Under the pieces are notes generated by a model, which saw only the letters and a list, made by a program, of their open reading frames with translations, searched no databases and was not told where the DNA came from. A stretch of DNA of 64,000 nt. It comes from Agromyces terreus (lineage in GTDB: Bacteria > Actinomycetota > Actinomycetes > Actinomycetales > Microbacteriaceae). The position numbers and the translations under genes are program-made. This document shows, piece by piece, positions 1-8,599 of this stretch. How positions within the stretch are numbered: the stretch's first letter is position 1; every line of letters begins with the position of its first letter. The stretch is from the NCBI RefSeq assembly GCF_009749465.1, contig NZ_WBIS01000001.1, positions 1,083,104-1,147,103 on the forward strand. The letters are read 5' to 3'.

Positions 1-350
1 TAGTCGAACCGGTGCATGCCGGTGACGACGACGTTGCGGGTGCCGAAGTCCGCGGCTCGCGCGGCCACCGCCTTCGGGTCGGACTCGATCGTGCCGAGGT
101 CCTCGTGCAGCGCTGCGACCGACAGGCCCGACTCCGCGACCAGCCGCCGCCAGTCGAGTCGGCCGCCGCCGCCCACCGGCATGCCGGCGGCCCTCGTCAG
201 CGCCCGCACGAGCAGCGGGGTCGGCCGGGTCATGAAGCCGTTGAGCTCGATCACCTCGAACCCGGCCGCGACCAGGCGCGCGAGCGTGTCGCGCGCCTGA
301 TCGTCGGTCGACGTGATCCGGCCGATCTGGATCTGCTGGATCCCGCGCAT
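1..350 (-). CDS. Sugar phosphate isomerase/epimerase-like TIM-barrel protein (3' part missing)
   Basis: About 116 N-terminal residues are visible; the rest lies beyond the window edge. The start reads MRGIQQIQIGRITS, then a helix and an ELNGFM strand, which fits the xylose-isomerase-like TIM barrel (AP endonuclease 2 superfamily). Metal-binding residues would lie further on and cannot be checked. It is the last visible gene of the glycoside operon, 27 bases after the SDR stop. An in-frame GTG at 374 is an alternative start and neither has a clear ribosome site. Family relatives isomerise or epimerise sugars, and some act on 3-keto-glycosides; the substrate here is unknown. Confidence 0.7.
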   Translation of the reverse strand, partial: MRGIQQIQIGRITSTDDQARDTLARLVAAGFEVIELNGFMTRPTPLLVRALTRAAGMPVGGGGRLDWRRLVAESGLSVAALHEDLGTIESDPKAVAARAADFGTRNVVVTGMHRFD

Positions 351-377
351 TGGCCGCTGCGCCGTGAGCGGCACGGG

Positions 378-1211
378 TCAGACCGTCTCGCCGGCGTCGG
401 CGAGGAGGGTGCTGCCGGTCATGATCATCGAGAGGTCGCTCGCGGCGAAGAGCACGACGCGCGCGATGTCATCGGGGGTGCCCATGCGGCCGATCATGCT
501 CGTGTTCATGACCTCGAGCGGGGGCATCTCGATGCCGGCTGCCGCCGCCGACTCGGCGCCCGCCTTCGCGGCCGCGAGGTTGCCCTCGGTGGGCACGAAG
601 CTGGGCGCGACGCCGAGCACACGGATGCCGAGCGGGGCGAGGTCTACCGCGAGCGACTTCGTCATGCCGAGCGCGGCGTGCTTCGATCCCACGTAGGCCG
701 CCATGCCGGAGAAGGCCACCTGCACGCCCGCGGTCGAGATGATGTTGACGATCACGCCGCCGGAGCCGTCGGCCGACATACGGCGCGCGGCCTCGCGCGA
801 GCCGAGGAAGACGCCGCGGGCGTTGACGGCGAACGTCGCGTCCCACATCTCGTCGGGCATCATCGTGACGGGTGCGTTCGGGAAGATCCCGGCGTTGTTG
901 ACCCAGACGTCGATGCCGCCGAGTTCGGCGACCGCGAGGTCGGCGGCGGCCGCGACCGAGGCCGCATCGGCGACGTCGGCGCGAGTGCTCGCGACGCGCA
1001 CCCCGTATCGATCCGCGAGGTCCGCAGCGGCGACCTGCGCGGCATCCGCGTTGAGGTCGATCAGCAGCAGGTCGGCGCCGGCCTCGGCCAGGCGGGCCGC
1101 GATGGCCCTGCCGAGCCCCTGGGCGGCGCCGGTGACCACGGCTCGACGACCGGCGAGCGAGAGCAGGTCGGTCAGCGGGCGGTTCGAGACGTCGGCGAAC
1201 GGGAAGCTCAT
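378..1211 (-). CDS. SDR family NAD(P)-dependent oxidoreductase
   Basis: A classical short-chain dehydrogenase of 277 residues, the usual family length. The Rossmann motif TGAAQGLG is at residues 27-34. Asp52 ends the second strand, which suggests NAD preference. NNAG is at 105-108 and the catalytic set Ser159, Tyr173, Lys177 (YVGSK) is intact. Its ATG overlaps the beta-glucosidase stop as ATGA, so translation is probably coupled. It likely oxidises a sugar or aglycone released by the two glycosidases upstream, but the substrate cannot be read from the sequence. Confidence 0.9.
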   Translation of the reverse strand: MSFPFADVSNRPLTDLLSLAGRRAVVTGAAQGLGRAIAARLAEAGADLLLIDLNADAAQVAAADLADRYGVRVASTRADVADAASVAAAADLAVAELGGIDVWVNNAGIFPNAPVTMMPDEMWDATFAVNARGVFLGSREAARRMSADGSGGVIVNIISTAGVQVAFSGMAAYVGSKHAALGMTKSLAVDLAPLGIRVLGVAPSFVPTEGNLAAAKAGAESAAAAGIEMPPLEVMNTSMIGRMGTPDDIARVVLFAASDLSMIMTGSTLLADAGETV

Positions 1212-2446
1212 GCTGCGACCTCCGTCGCCTCGAGGCCGTTGCGGGCGGCGACCTCGCCGAGCCAAGCGAGGCTCGGCTTCGGGGTGCGCGCGAACGTGTC
1301 GCGGTCGACCGCGATCAGGCCGAAGGTCGGCTCCCAGTGGCCCCACTCGAAGTTGTCGAGCAGCGACCAGTGCAGGTAGCCACGCACGTCGATGCCGTCG
1401 GCGATGGTGCCTGCGAGGCCCTCGAGGGCCCCGGTCGTGTACCGGATGCGCTGGGCGTCGTCGGCGGTCGCGATGCCGTTCTCGGTGATGAGGATCGGGG
1501 TGTGCTCGCTGACCTCCCACGCGTGGCGCACGGCCATCGCGAGGGAGTCGGGTCGGAACGCGGTCCCGACGAGCGTGTTGTCGGAGTGCGGCGGGTGCGG
1601 CACGAGTCCGTTCGCGTCGACCTGCTGGCTCGAGTACGCCTGAACGCCGACGAAGTCGTCGCCGCGCGAACCCTCCCAGTACACGTCCTCCTTGCCGTAC
1701 CGGATCTGGAGGAGCTTCTCCTCACCGCCCGGCGCCGCGGTCAGCGCGCCCGCCGCGATCGTCCACCCGACCTTCGCGCCGGTGCGCTCGCGCACGATCG
1801 CGCGGGCCGCGTGGTGGATGCGGGTGAAGAGGCGGCCGATCTCGGGGTCGGCGTACGTGAGGAACTCGCTGTGGGTCTGCTTCTTCTCGTCGTCGCCGTC
1901 GGCCTCGACCGTGGGACTGGTCCATTCACCGCCGGATGCGGCGAGGTGGCGCATCGCGGTCATGATCGCGGCCTGCATATTGGGCTCGTTCATCGTCGCG
2001 ACCCACTCGACGCCGTCGAGGATCGTGCAGGCCTGCTCGACGTAGGCGCAGAACAGCGCCTCGGCCTCGGGGCCGTCCCAGCCGCCGAGCGCGGCGAACC
2101 ACTGCGGGGTCGTGAAGTGCTGCAGCGTCACGACCGGGGTCACGCCGAGTTCGAGGCAGAACTCGATCATGCGGCGGTAGTGCGCGAGCTCGGCCTTCGA
2201 GAAGTGCCCGCGCACCGGCTCGATGCGCGACCACTCGAGGCTGAAGCGGTAGGAGGTGAGTCCGGCGTCGGCGAGCAGCTGGATGTCCTCGCGGTACCGG
2301 TGGTAGCTGTCGACAGCGTCGCCGGAGAGCTCCATGCCGGGCATCATCTGCTCGCGGGCCCACCAGTCGCTGTTGACGTTGTTGCCCTCGATCTGGTGGC
2401 CGGCGGTCGCGGCCCCCCACAGGAACCCGTCGGGGAAGGTGGTCAT
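1208..2446 (-). CDS. GH1 family beta-glucosidase
   Basis: Glycoside hydrolase family 1, 412 residues. The acid/base glutamate is in TMNEPN (Glu154) and the nucleophile in ITENG (Glu322); the N-terminal FLWGAATAGHQIEG is typical of the family. There is no signal peptide, so it is probably cytosolic. It overlaps the rhamnosidase stop (ATGA) and the SDR start (ATGA). The context suggests it removes the beta-glucose left after rhamnose is cleaved from a rhamnosyl-glucoside such as a rutinoside or neohesperidoside. Family members also act on galactosides and fucosides. Upstream in-frame sequence beyond 2446 belongs to the overlapping gene and is not coding in this frame. Confidence 0.92.
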   Translation of the reverse strand: MTTFPDGFLWGAATAGHQIEGNNVNSDWWAREQMMPGMELSGDAVDSYHRYREDIQLLADAGLTSYRFSLEWSRIEPVRGHFSKAELAHYRRMIEFCLELGVTPVVTLQHFTTPQWFAALGGWDGPEAEALFCAYVEQACTILDGVEWVATMNEPNMQAAIMTAMRHLAASGGEWTSPTVEADGDDEKKQTHSEFLTYADPEIGRLFTRIHHAARAIVRERTGAKVGWTIAAGALTAAPGGEEKLLQIRYGKEDVYWEGSRGDDFVGVQAYSSQQVDANGLVPHPPHSDNTLVGTAFRPDSLAMAVRHAWEVSEHTPILITENGIATADDAQRIRYTTGALEGLAGTIADGIDVRGYLHWSLLDNFEWGHWEPTFGLIAVDRDTFARTPKPSLAWLGEVAARNGLEATEVAA

Positions 2447-5142
2447 GCGTTCGTCCTCTCGTTCAGTGCGTAGGTGGTGTCGGAGATCGTGGCGGATGCC
2501 TCGAATCGGCCTGCCCCGATCAGGTGTTCTGCTCCGTCGGGCAGGATGACCCGGGCGGTGGTGCCCGACGGGATGTCGGCCGTGAGCTGCAGGCGTTCGC
2601 CCTCGAGCCGCCACTCGACGGCGATGGTGCCCTGCGGGCTCTCGTGGGATCCACGGGCCCAGGTGATGCCGCCGCCGGGCACCGGGGCGATGACGACGCG
2701 CTCCCAGCCGATCGAGTCGGCCTCCTGGCGGAGCCCGAGCGTGTGGGTGTGCAGGAAGCGCATCGCGGCGCCCTTGCTGTAGTGGTTCAGCGACTCGTGG
2801 GCGTCGCCGTGCTCGTCGATGCCCTCCCAGTCCTCCCAGATCGTGGTCGCGCCGCGGTCGAGCATGTACCGCCATGACGGTGCGCTGCGCTGCTGCAGGA
2901 CCTCGTACGCGACATCCGCGCGCCCGTGGTCGGCGAGCACCTGCAGCAGGTCGCCGGTCGCGAGGAACCCTGTGCCGACGTGCGTGCCCGCCTCTCGGAT
3001 CAGCCCGACGAGGCGTTCGAGGGCGGCCACACGGAGCTCGGCGGGAACGAGCCCGAACTCGAGCGCGCGCACGTAGGCCGCCTGCGTGTCGGTCACGGTC
3101 GTGCCGTCGGGGCGCAGGTAGGCCTGCCGCCAGGCGTCGGCGATGCGCTCGGCGGTCGCCGCGTAGCGGGCGGCATCCTCATCACGGCCGAGGATGCCCG
3201 CGATGCGCGCGAGCGTCGCCGTCGAGCGGTGCAGGTAGGCGGTGCCGACCTCGCCCTTGTCGGCCATGAACCAGGCCATCGGGTTGTGCTTGATCGGGTC
3301 GATGCGATTGCCGTCGGCATCGCGCTGCTTGGGCTCGGTCCACTCGCCCCAGTGGAACGTGCCGTCCCAGAGGTACTGCTCGAACGGCTCCGGCTCCGCG
3401 GAGGCCTGCATGCGCGCGAAGTGGCGCGTGGTGCGTGCGCGTTCGAGCGCCCACTCGACCCAGCGGATCATCGCGTCGACGTTCTCGGCGAGCACCTGCT
3501 CGTCGCCGTACGCCAGGTACAGCTCCCACGGCACCGCGACGATCGCGTCGCCCCAGCCCGACGACCCGGTCATCATGGCGAACTGGTCGTCGAGGTGGTG
3601 CTTGATGCGCCGCCCGTCGGGCGAGAAGTTCGCGATGCGGCCGTCGTCGAGCTGGTCGTCTCGCACCGCGCGCAACCATTTGCGGCTGAATCCGAGCACG
3701 TCGTACAGCCGGGTCGCCATGGGGGCGAACACCTGGTAGTCGCCCGTCCAGGCGAGCCGCTCACGGGTCGGGCAGTCCGTGGGCACGTCGACGGCGTTGC
3801 CGCGGAAGCTCCAGTCGGCGATGCCGTGGAGGCGGTTGAGGTCGTCGTCGCTGCATGCGAAGGCGCCGGTTCGCGCGAGGTCGGTCTGCACGATGCGCAT
3901 CTGCACGGATGCCGCCGCGGGCGCGCCGCCGTCGGATCGGGCGATGCGGGCGTAGCGGAAGCCGTGCACGGTGTGCCGGGGCTCGAACTCGCCGCCCGGC
4001 TCCCCCGCCACGACCTCGTCGCGCTGCACGAACGCCTTGCGCCCCTCCGGCCGCTCGGAGTCGAGGTGGGAGGTGTCGAGGTCGCCGTCGCGACCGAGGG
4101 CCTCGCCGTAGTCGATGACCGTGCGGGTGCCCGGCGCGCCGAGGTCGGTGAGCCGGATCCATCCGGACGCGTTCTGGCCGAAGTCGGCGATCACCCGGCC
4201 GTCGGCGAGCCGGTTCAGCGCGACGGGCGTGCGGGTCTCGACGACCCGGACGGGCGGCGCAGGCGACCAGTCGATCGCGGGCGGGGCATCGACGACGTCG
4301 AGGAGCGCGGATGTCTCGGGCTGCGCGCTGGCCCCGAGGTCGAGCGTCTGGCCGTCCATGAGGTCGGCGCGGGTGATCGCCGACGGGCGGCTCGTCCACG
4401 TCTCGTCGCTGCGCACGACGCGACGGCTGCCGTCGGCGAGCTCGAGGTGCAGTTCGGCCCGAGCGCCGAGCGTCGTGCCCCAGCCGGCGGGCAGCCGGAA
4501 CGCGCCCACCTGACCGCGGAACCAGCCGTCGGAGAGCTCGAGCTCGATCGCGTTGTCGCCGTCCTGGAGGAGTGACGTGACGTCGGCCGCCTGCGCGTAG
4601 AGCGTGCGGTCGTAGGAGGTCGAGCCGGGCGCGAGCTCGATCGTGCCGACGCGTGCGCCGTTCACGGTCGCCGTGTAGACGCCGAGCGCGGTCGTGTAGA
4701 GCCGCGCCGACACGACCGACCCGGCCAGCGCGAACCCGCCCGCGAGCACGTGGGCCGGGCGCTTGCCGTACCCGGGATCGCCCTCGGAGCCGACGGGCGC
4801 CTCGACCGGCGAGATCCAGTTCGCGGTCCAGTCCTCGCCGAGCAGGCCCGCCTCGAACCCGGACCAGTCCGACCACGCGGCATCCGCCCCCGGCTCGTCG
4901 GCGGCCACGCGCCACCTCACCCGCTGCCCGCTGCGAAGCGCGGCGAACGGCCACGCCGCCAGGCGGCGCCCGGTGACGACGACGACCGCCGGCGGAGCAC
5001 CGTCGATCACCGCCTCCACGCGGTAGGGCGTGCGGACGTCGCGGTCGACCGGGTCCTTCCAGGAGAGGCGGGGGGCGTCTCCGGTGACGGGGAATCCGTC
5101 ACCGCCGCCGTCCACGACGAGGTCGTAGGGTGCAGTGCGCAT
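2443..5142 (-). CDS. GH78 alpha-L-rhamnosidase
   Basis: 899 residues. It hydrolyses terminal alpha-L-rhamnose from glycosides. The domain order matches GH78: an N-terminal fibronectin-like beta domain (WKDPVDRDVRTPYRVE), a concanavalin-like rhamnosidase N domain with the DGWFRGQVG motif, then an (alpha/alpha)6 barrel. The barrel holds the acidic motif DCPTRERLAWTGDYQ near residue 452 and GATTIWEDWEG near residue 767, followed by a C-terminal beta sandwich. No signal peptide is seen, so the substrate must be imported first, which fits the transporter gene 52 bases upstream. Its stop overlaps the GH1 start as ATGA. Confidence 0.93.
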   Translation of the reverse strand: MRTAPYDLVVDGGGDGFPVTGDAPRLSWKDPVDRDVRTPYRVEAVIDGAPPAVVVVTGRRLAAWPFAALRSGQRVRWRVAADEPGADAAWSDWSGFEAGLLGEDWTANWISPVEAPVGSEGDPGYGKRPAHVLAGGFALAGSVVSARLYTTALGVYTATVNGARVGTIELAPGSTSYDRTLYAQAADVTSLLQDGDNAIELELSDGWFRGQVGAFRLPAGWGTTLGARAELHLELADGSRRVVRSDETWTSRPSAITRADLMDGQTLDLGASAQPETSALLDVVDAPPAIDWSPAPPVRVVETRTPVALNRLADGRVIADFGQNASGWIRLTDLGAPGTRTVIDYGEALGRDGDLDTSHLDSERPEGRKAFVQRDEVVAGEPGGEFEPRHTVHGFRYARIARSDGGAPAAASVQMRIVQTDLARTGAFACSDDDLNRLHGIADWSFRGNAVDVPTDCPTRERLAWTGDYQVFAPMATRLYDVLGFSRKWLRAVRDDQLDDGRIANFSPDGRRIKHHLDDQFAMMTGSSGWGDAIVAVPWELYLAYGDEQVLAENVDAMIRWVEWALERARTTRHFARMQASAEPEPFEQYLWDGTFHWGEWTEPKQRDADGNRIDPIKHNPMAWFMADKGEVGTAYLHRSTATLARIAGILGRDEDAARYAATAERIADAWRQAYLRPDGTTVTDTQAAYVRALEFGLVPAELRVAALERLVGLIREAGTHVGTGFLATGDLLQVLADHGRADVAYEVLQQRSAPSWRYMLDRGATTIWEDWEGIDEHGDAHESLNHYSKGAAMRFLHTHTLGLRQEADSIGWERVVIAPVPGGGITWARGSHESPQGTIAVEWRLEGERLQLTADIPSGTTARVILPDGAEHLIGAGRFEASATISDTTYALNERTNA

Positions 5143-5194
5143 GGTGGTTCGCTTCCGTGGGAATGCGGTTCAGGTCGGTCGGGTCGAGGTCCGC

Positions 5195-6538
5195 TCAGCG
5201 GATGGACTTGACCTTGAGGAGGATGATGAGGCCGCCGACGAGGGCGAACACAGCACCGGTGAGGTAGAGCAGCGTGTAGTTCTTGACGTCGCCGACCGCG
5301 CCGATCGTGATGACGACGCCGGCGATCAGCGGCGCGAGCGCGCTCGGGATCTTCTGCGCGAACTGCACAACCGCCATGTACCGGCCGATCTGGTCGCGCT
5401 CGGGGATGATCGCGAAGACGATCGCCTGGTCGACCGTGGCGAACACGGCGATCGCGAGCTGCATGAGCACGGCGCCGACGATGATCTGCGGAAGTGCCCA
5501 TGCGGTCGCTTCGGCGATGGCGCCGCCGACGAAGAGCACCGCCGCGATCATCACGAAGAGACGACGACGCTGCAGCTTGTCGGAGAGGAACCCGCCGATC
5601 AGCGCGCCCGCGGCCGCGGCGAGGACGCCGATCATGCCGACGGTCGCGACGATGCCGGCGACCTCGCGAACGGGCAGGTCGAGGCGCTGCGCGTAGAAGA
5701 ACGTGCCGAACGTCGTGTTGAAGTACAGGCCGACGAAGAACACGAAGCGGCCGAGCCAGTTCCACGCGAAGTCGGGGTACTTGCGCACGTTGAAGCCGTA
5801 GCTCGTCACCACCGACTTGACGGTGACGTGACCGGTTCGGGGCAGGTCCTTCGAGCTGCCCTCCGGCTTGATGAGTGGGAAGATGCCGAGCATCACGGCG
5901 CCGATGACGCCGGGCACGAGGAACACGAGCGTCGTGTTCGAAGAGACCGCGTAGGCGACGCCGATGCCGAGCACGGGGGCGATCTGGGTCATGAGTCCGG
6001 TCAGCGCCGACACCTTGCCGCGCTGCGACTCGGGGAGTTTGTCGGCCATGAGGAGCTGCAGCGGCGCGCCCGCGATCGACCAGCCCGACATTCCGAGCAC
6101 CCAGCCCGCGCCGACGATCAGCAGGTTCGGCGCCAGGGAGATCACGATCAGGCCGAGGAGTCCGATCACGATGCCGAGGTAGATGAAGGGCGTTCGCCGA
6201 CCGAAACGCGATCGCGTGCGGTCGCTCCAGATGCCGATCAGCGGGCTGATGATCAGGTAGACCGCCTGCGCCGTGCCCGTGATGTAGCCGAGCACCTCTT
6301 CATGTCCGGGCGCGAGCTCGCTGATGCGAACGGCGAGACCGTACGACAACGGCACCATCATGGCCATCGAGACGCCGAAGCTCGCGAGCATCAGCCAGAA
6401 GATGTAGCTGCGGCTCATCGGCTGCTGCGGTTCGGCCGCGACGGTGTCGGCCGCGGCATCGACGCCCGGGGGAACGATCGCGTCGGACACGGCGAGGCCG
6501 GCAGCGAGCTCCGCGCCCGGCTCGTTCTTCGTCACCAT
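5195..6538 (-). CDS. MFS/GPH-type glycoside transporter
   Basis: Membrane protein of 447 residues with about 12 hydrophobic segments and the GIWSDRTRSRFGRRTPFIYLG loop typical of the GPH/SUC-type sugar-cation symporters. The ATG at 6538 is chosen over 6550 because AAGGAG lies five bases before it. It is the first gene of the minus-strand operon and reads away from the TetR gene across two palindromic operators. It probably imports an intact glycoside for the intracellular rhamnosidase and glucosidase. The substrate is inferred, not seen. Confidence 0.88.
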   Translation of the reverse strand: MVTKNEPGAELAAGLAVSDAIVPPGVDAAADTVAAEPQQPMSRSYIFWLMLASFGVSMAMMVPLSYGLAVRISELAPGHEEVLGYITGTAQAVYLIISPLIGIWSDRTRSRFGRRTPFIYLGIVIGLLGLIVISLAPNLLIVGAGWVLGMSGWSIAGAPLQLLMADKLPESQRGKVSALTGLMTQIAPVLGIGVAYAVSSNTTLVFLVPGVIGAVMLGIFPLIKPEGSSKDLPRTGHVTVKSVVTSYGFNVRKYPDFAWNWLGRFVFFVGLYFNTTFGTFFYAQRLDLPVREVAGIVATVGMIGVLAAAAGALIGGFLSDKLQRRRLFVMIAAVLFVGGAIAEATAWALPQIIVGAVLMQLAIAVFATVDQAIVFAIIPERDQIGRYMAVVQFAQKIPSALAPLIAGVVITIGAVGDVKNYTLLYLTGAVFALVGGLIILLKVKSIR

Positions 6539-6604
6539 TGACTCCTTCATCGGTGAAGCCGACCACGCGATCGTACGCGGGCCGTGCTGAGGAACTCCTC
6601 AAAA

Positions 6605-6621
6605 GTAACCATTTTGGTTAC
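6605..6621. promoter_or_regulatory. Palindromic operator 1 (GTAACC-N5-GGTTAC)
   Basis: A perfect 17-bp palindrome with 6-bp arms, lying in the divergent promoter region between the transporter and the TetR gene. Its centre is 30 bp from that of operator 2, about three helical turns. It is the likely binding site of the adjacent TetR protein, whose usual sites are short palindromes near its own gene. Confidence 0.75.
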
Positions 6622-6634
6622 ATCTTCGCCAAGA

Positions 6635-6651
6635 GTAACCACAGCGGTTAC
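6635..6651. promoter_or_regulatory. Palindromic operator 2 (GTAACC-N5-GGTTAC)
   Basis: The same 6-5-6 palindrome as operator 1 with a different 5-bp spacer (ACAGC instead of ATTTT). Conservation of the arms but not the spacer is what a dimeric repressor site looks like. A weak TTGGCG (minus strand) lies between the two sites and could be the -35 of the operon promoter. Confidence 0.75.
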
Positions 6652-6716
6652 GATTGGCAAGTCGGCCTCGACGGCGCTTCTGCCAGACTCGATGAATGCG
6701 CCGACAGGGAGATGAC

Positions 6717-7400
6717 ATGCACGGTTCGGATTCGTCGGCCATCGCCGAGGCTCCAGACGTCGAGCCGACGGCAACTGCCCCCAGAGGACGCCGCGGACCG
6801 TATGCGAGCACGCCGGCACGCCGTGCCGAGATCGTCCGCGCCGCACTCGCGAGCTTCGCCGAGCACGGATATGAGCGAGCATCGCTCCGCGACATCGCCG
6901 CACGGGCCGACCTCACGCATGCCGCACTCCTCCGGCACTTCGCCAGCAAGGATGATCTCCTCCTCGCCGCCCTCGCACAGCGCGACGACGACGACGAGGA
7001 GGTGGCGCGCCGAATCATGCAGTCGAAGGTCTCAGCCGAGCGCGTGCTCTCCAGCGTGCTCTCCGACGAGTTCGCCCATCCCGAACACCAGCGCAACTGG
7101 CTGGCGATCACCGTGGCCGCGACGAACCCCCATCACCCGGCACACGACTTCTTCATCGCGCGACGAGAGCGCATGCGCGTGCACTTCTCGAGCGGCCAAC
7201 TCACCACCGCACACGACGGTGAAGAGCTCACCGCAGACGACAAGGTCACCATGCTCATGGCGATGATCGACGGCCTGCGCATCCAGGCCCTGCTCGACCC
7301 ATCCCGAGAGGTCCTCCCGCTGCTCGAGACCTTCATGCGGCTCATCACGACTGATGACGATCGACATGGCACCCTCGAGGCATCGTCGCGGGCGGACTAA
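6717..7400 (+). CDS. TetR/AcrR family transcriptional regulator
   Basis: 227 residues. An N-terminal helix-turn-helix (about residues 25-70) reads EIVRAALASFAEHGYERASLRDIA, followed by LTHAALLRHFASKDDLL, a textbook TetR recognition helix region. The C-terminal ligand domain is not assignable to a substrate. The ATG at 6717 is favoured because AGGGAG sits five bases upstream; an earlier in-frame ATG at 6696 lacks this. It is divergent from the glycoside operon, with two palindromes between them, so it probably represses the operon and itself until a glycoside or aglycone binds. Confidence 0.9.
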   Translation: MHGSDSSAIAEAPDVEPTATAPRGRRGPYASTPARRAEIVRAALASFAEHGYERASLRDIAARADLTHAALLRHFASKDDLLLAALAQRDDDDEEVARRIMQSKVSAERVLSSVLSDEFAHPEHQRNWLAITVAATNPHHPAHDFFIARRERMRVHFSSGQLTTAHDGEELTADDKVTMLMAMIDGLRIQALLDPSREVLPLLETFMRLITTDDDRHGTLEASSRAD

Positions 7401-7704
7401 ACGCCGCGCATGCGTTGCAGAAGTCAATGCATCAAGATCTACCGCGTGAGATGACACACGCTTGGTCGCGGCTTCCAGCATCGCCACCGCCCATGCGGGC
7501 ACCCACAAGCGCAATGCCACGTCCCTGACCGGCGTCTGCGCACGGCGGCGCGGCCCTGGTTCGCGCCGCGCGACGCGCCGATTCGCAGCCCCATCGAGAT
7601 GCATCGAGGCAAATCGAGCGCTTTTGCCAACAAAGAAGCTTAGGCTGTCATGTTCGCGCAGGCCTGACTTCAGGCGCAGAGAATACCTGATCAGAGGCAC
7701 TTTG
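7401..7704. other. Intergenic stretch without recognised genes
   Basis: No convincing coding frame, RNA or strong hairpin is seen. It lies between the TetR gene and the tRNA-fragment repeat and so is probably the original chromosomal flank of the island. An ACCTGATCAGA block at 7685-7695 recurs at 12054-12064, just outside the tRNA-derived repeat at the other end. Confidence 0.5.
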
Positions 7705-7739
7705 TAGGGCGGACGGGACTTGAATCCGTGACCGATGGA
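7705..7739 (-). repeat. Displaced 3' end of tRNA(CAU): attachment-site-like direct repeat
   Basis: 35 bp matching positions 12077-12111, the 3' part of the intact tRNA(CAU) gene, with a single difference at 7725 (t instead of c). It covers the T arm, variable loop and one side of the anticodon stem, then diverges. This is the classic footprint of an element integrated into a tRNA 3' end. Confidence 0.85.
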
Positions 7740-7972
7740 CTCGCCCAGGCCGAGGTGGCAAGACTCCGAATCGCGGCGACTGCTCGACCGATCTCGACAT
7801 GACCTGGGATTTCTCGCCGATCCTGAATTTACGAGTTCCAGAATACCTGGGATGACTCGGAGCATCTCGACCGAGCTCGACTCGAATAAACGTTGGATAC
7901 GCGTTGACGGATCAAGTCCCCGCCGTCGGATTCACCCCGAACTCGAGCACTCCGGCATTCGCATCGTTTGCG
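7740..7972. other. Island left end, no gene recognised
   Basis: No supported gene or RNA is seen between the attachment-like repeat and the fic stop codon. Confidence 0.4.
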
Positions 7973-8599
7973 CTACTCGATGACGATGACCGGGACGAAC
8001 TCCCCCAACGGGATCGGGTCCCGGTTCTGATCGAACACCCGCAGCAGGTCGATGTACGTGCGCTTGTCAATGCTCCAGTCATACACAGTTGGCGGCGACT
8101 CCGAACCCTGCGCTGCGAGATAGATAAGGTCGCCGATCAAGCGCGTCGCGCGCCCATTGCCGTCGACGAACGGATGAATCCGGACGAGTTCGGCGTGCAC
8201 GGCGATACCGAGCTGACGAGCATCCCAATCACTCGTGTTCGCCCATCTGTACGCGAGATTGTCCAACGTCGCGTGCAAGTCGACCTGCACCTGTGCGGGA
8301 TCGACGCCGATACTGAGCAGCCGAACACGAGGTCGACCCGCCCACGTCCAGACTGCACCGTACAAGCGGGCATGCAGGTCGAACACGAACCCCGGCGTCA
8401 ACAGATCGTCGACGCCCAGTTCGCCGCGCAGCACTGCATTGATGAGATCCAGAGCGACAGCCTGCTCGATTGCTTGCTCAAGCTCGAAGATCGCCGCCCT
8501 CAGTGGTGGATCTCCGACTACCGCTCGAGCCTCCGCTGTGAGCGCGTCCGCGTCGTCCGGATCAAGTGGCGTCTCGCCGTATCCAGGATCGAACGTCAC
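7973..8599 (-). CDS. Fic/DOC family toxin (predicted AMP-transferase)
   Basis: 208 residues. The Fic motif HPFVDGNGRATR (HxFxDGNGRxxR) is complete, including the catalytic His and the ATP-binding Asn-Gly-Arg. A YGAVWTWAGRPR strand-loop precedes it, as in Fic proteins that target-dock through a beta hairpin. Family members transfer AMP from ATP to a hydroxyl side chain and stop growth, for instance by modifying topoisomerases. It starts with GTG, which overlaps the stop of a tiny upstream gene as GTGA. That upstream gene carries the inhibitory motif, so the pair is a toxin-antitoxin module of the VbhT/VbhA (FicT/FicA) type. Confidence 0.92.
   Translation of the reverse strand: MTFDPGYGETPLDPDDADALTAEARAVVGDPPLRAAIFELEQAIEQAVALDLINAVLRGELGVDDLLTPGFVFDLHARLYGAVWTWAGRPRVRLLSIGVDPAQVQVDLHATLDNLAYRWANTSDWDARQLGIAVHAELVRIHPFVDGNGRATRLIGDLIYLAAQGSESPPTVYDWSIDKRTYIDLLRVFDQNRDPIPLGEFVPVIVIE

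Noticed and set aside
2447..2875. N-terminal extension of the GH1 gene
   Set aside because: The extension lies inside the rhamnosidase gene and is Arg/His-rich shadow sequence; the ATG at 2446 gives the family start.
7439..7633. Minus-strand 64-residue frame, and a nearby frame with a vaguely integrase-like VPAWAVAMLE patch
   Set aside because: No catalytic Arg-His-Tyr residues, no ribosome site, and the patch is too short to claim a fossil integrase.
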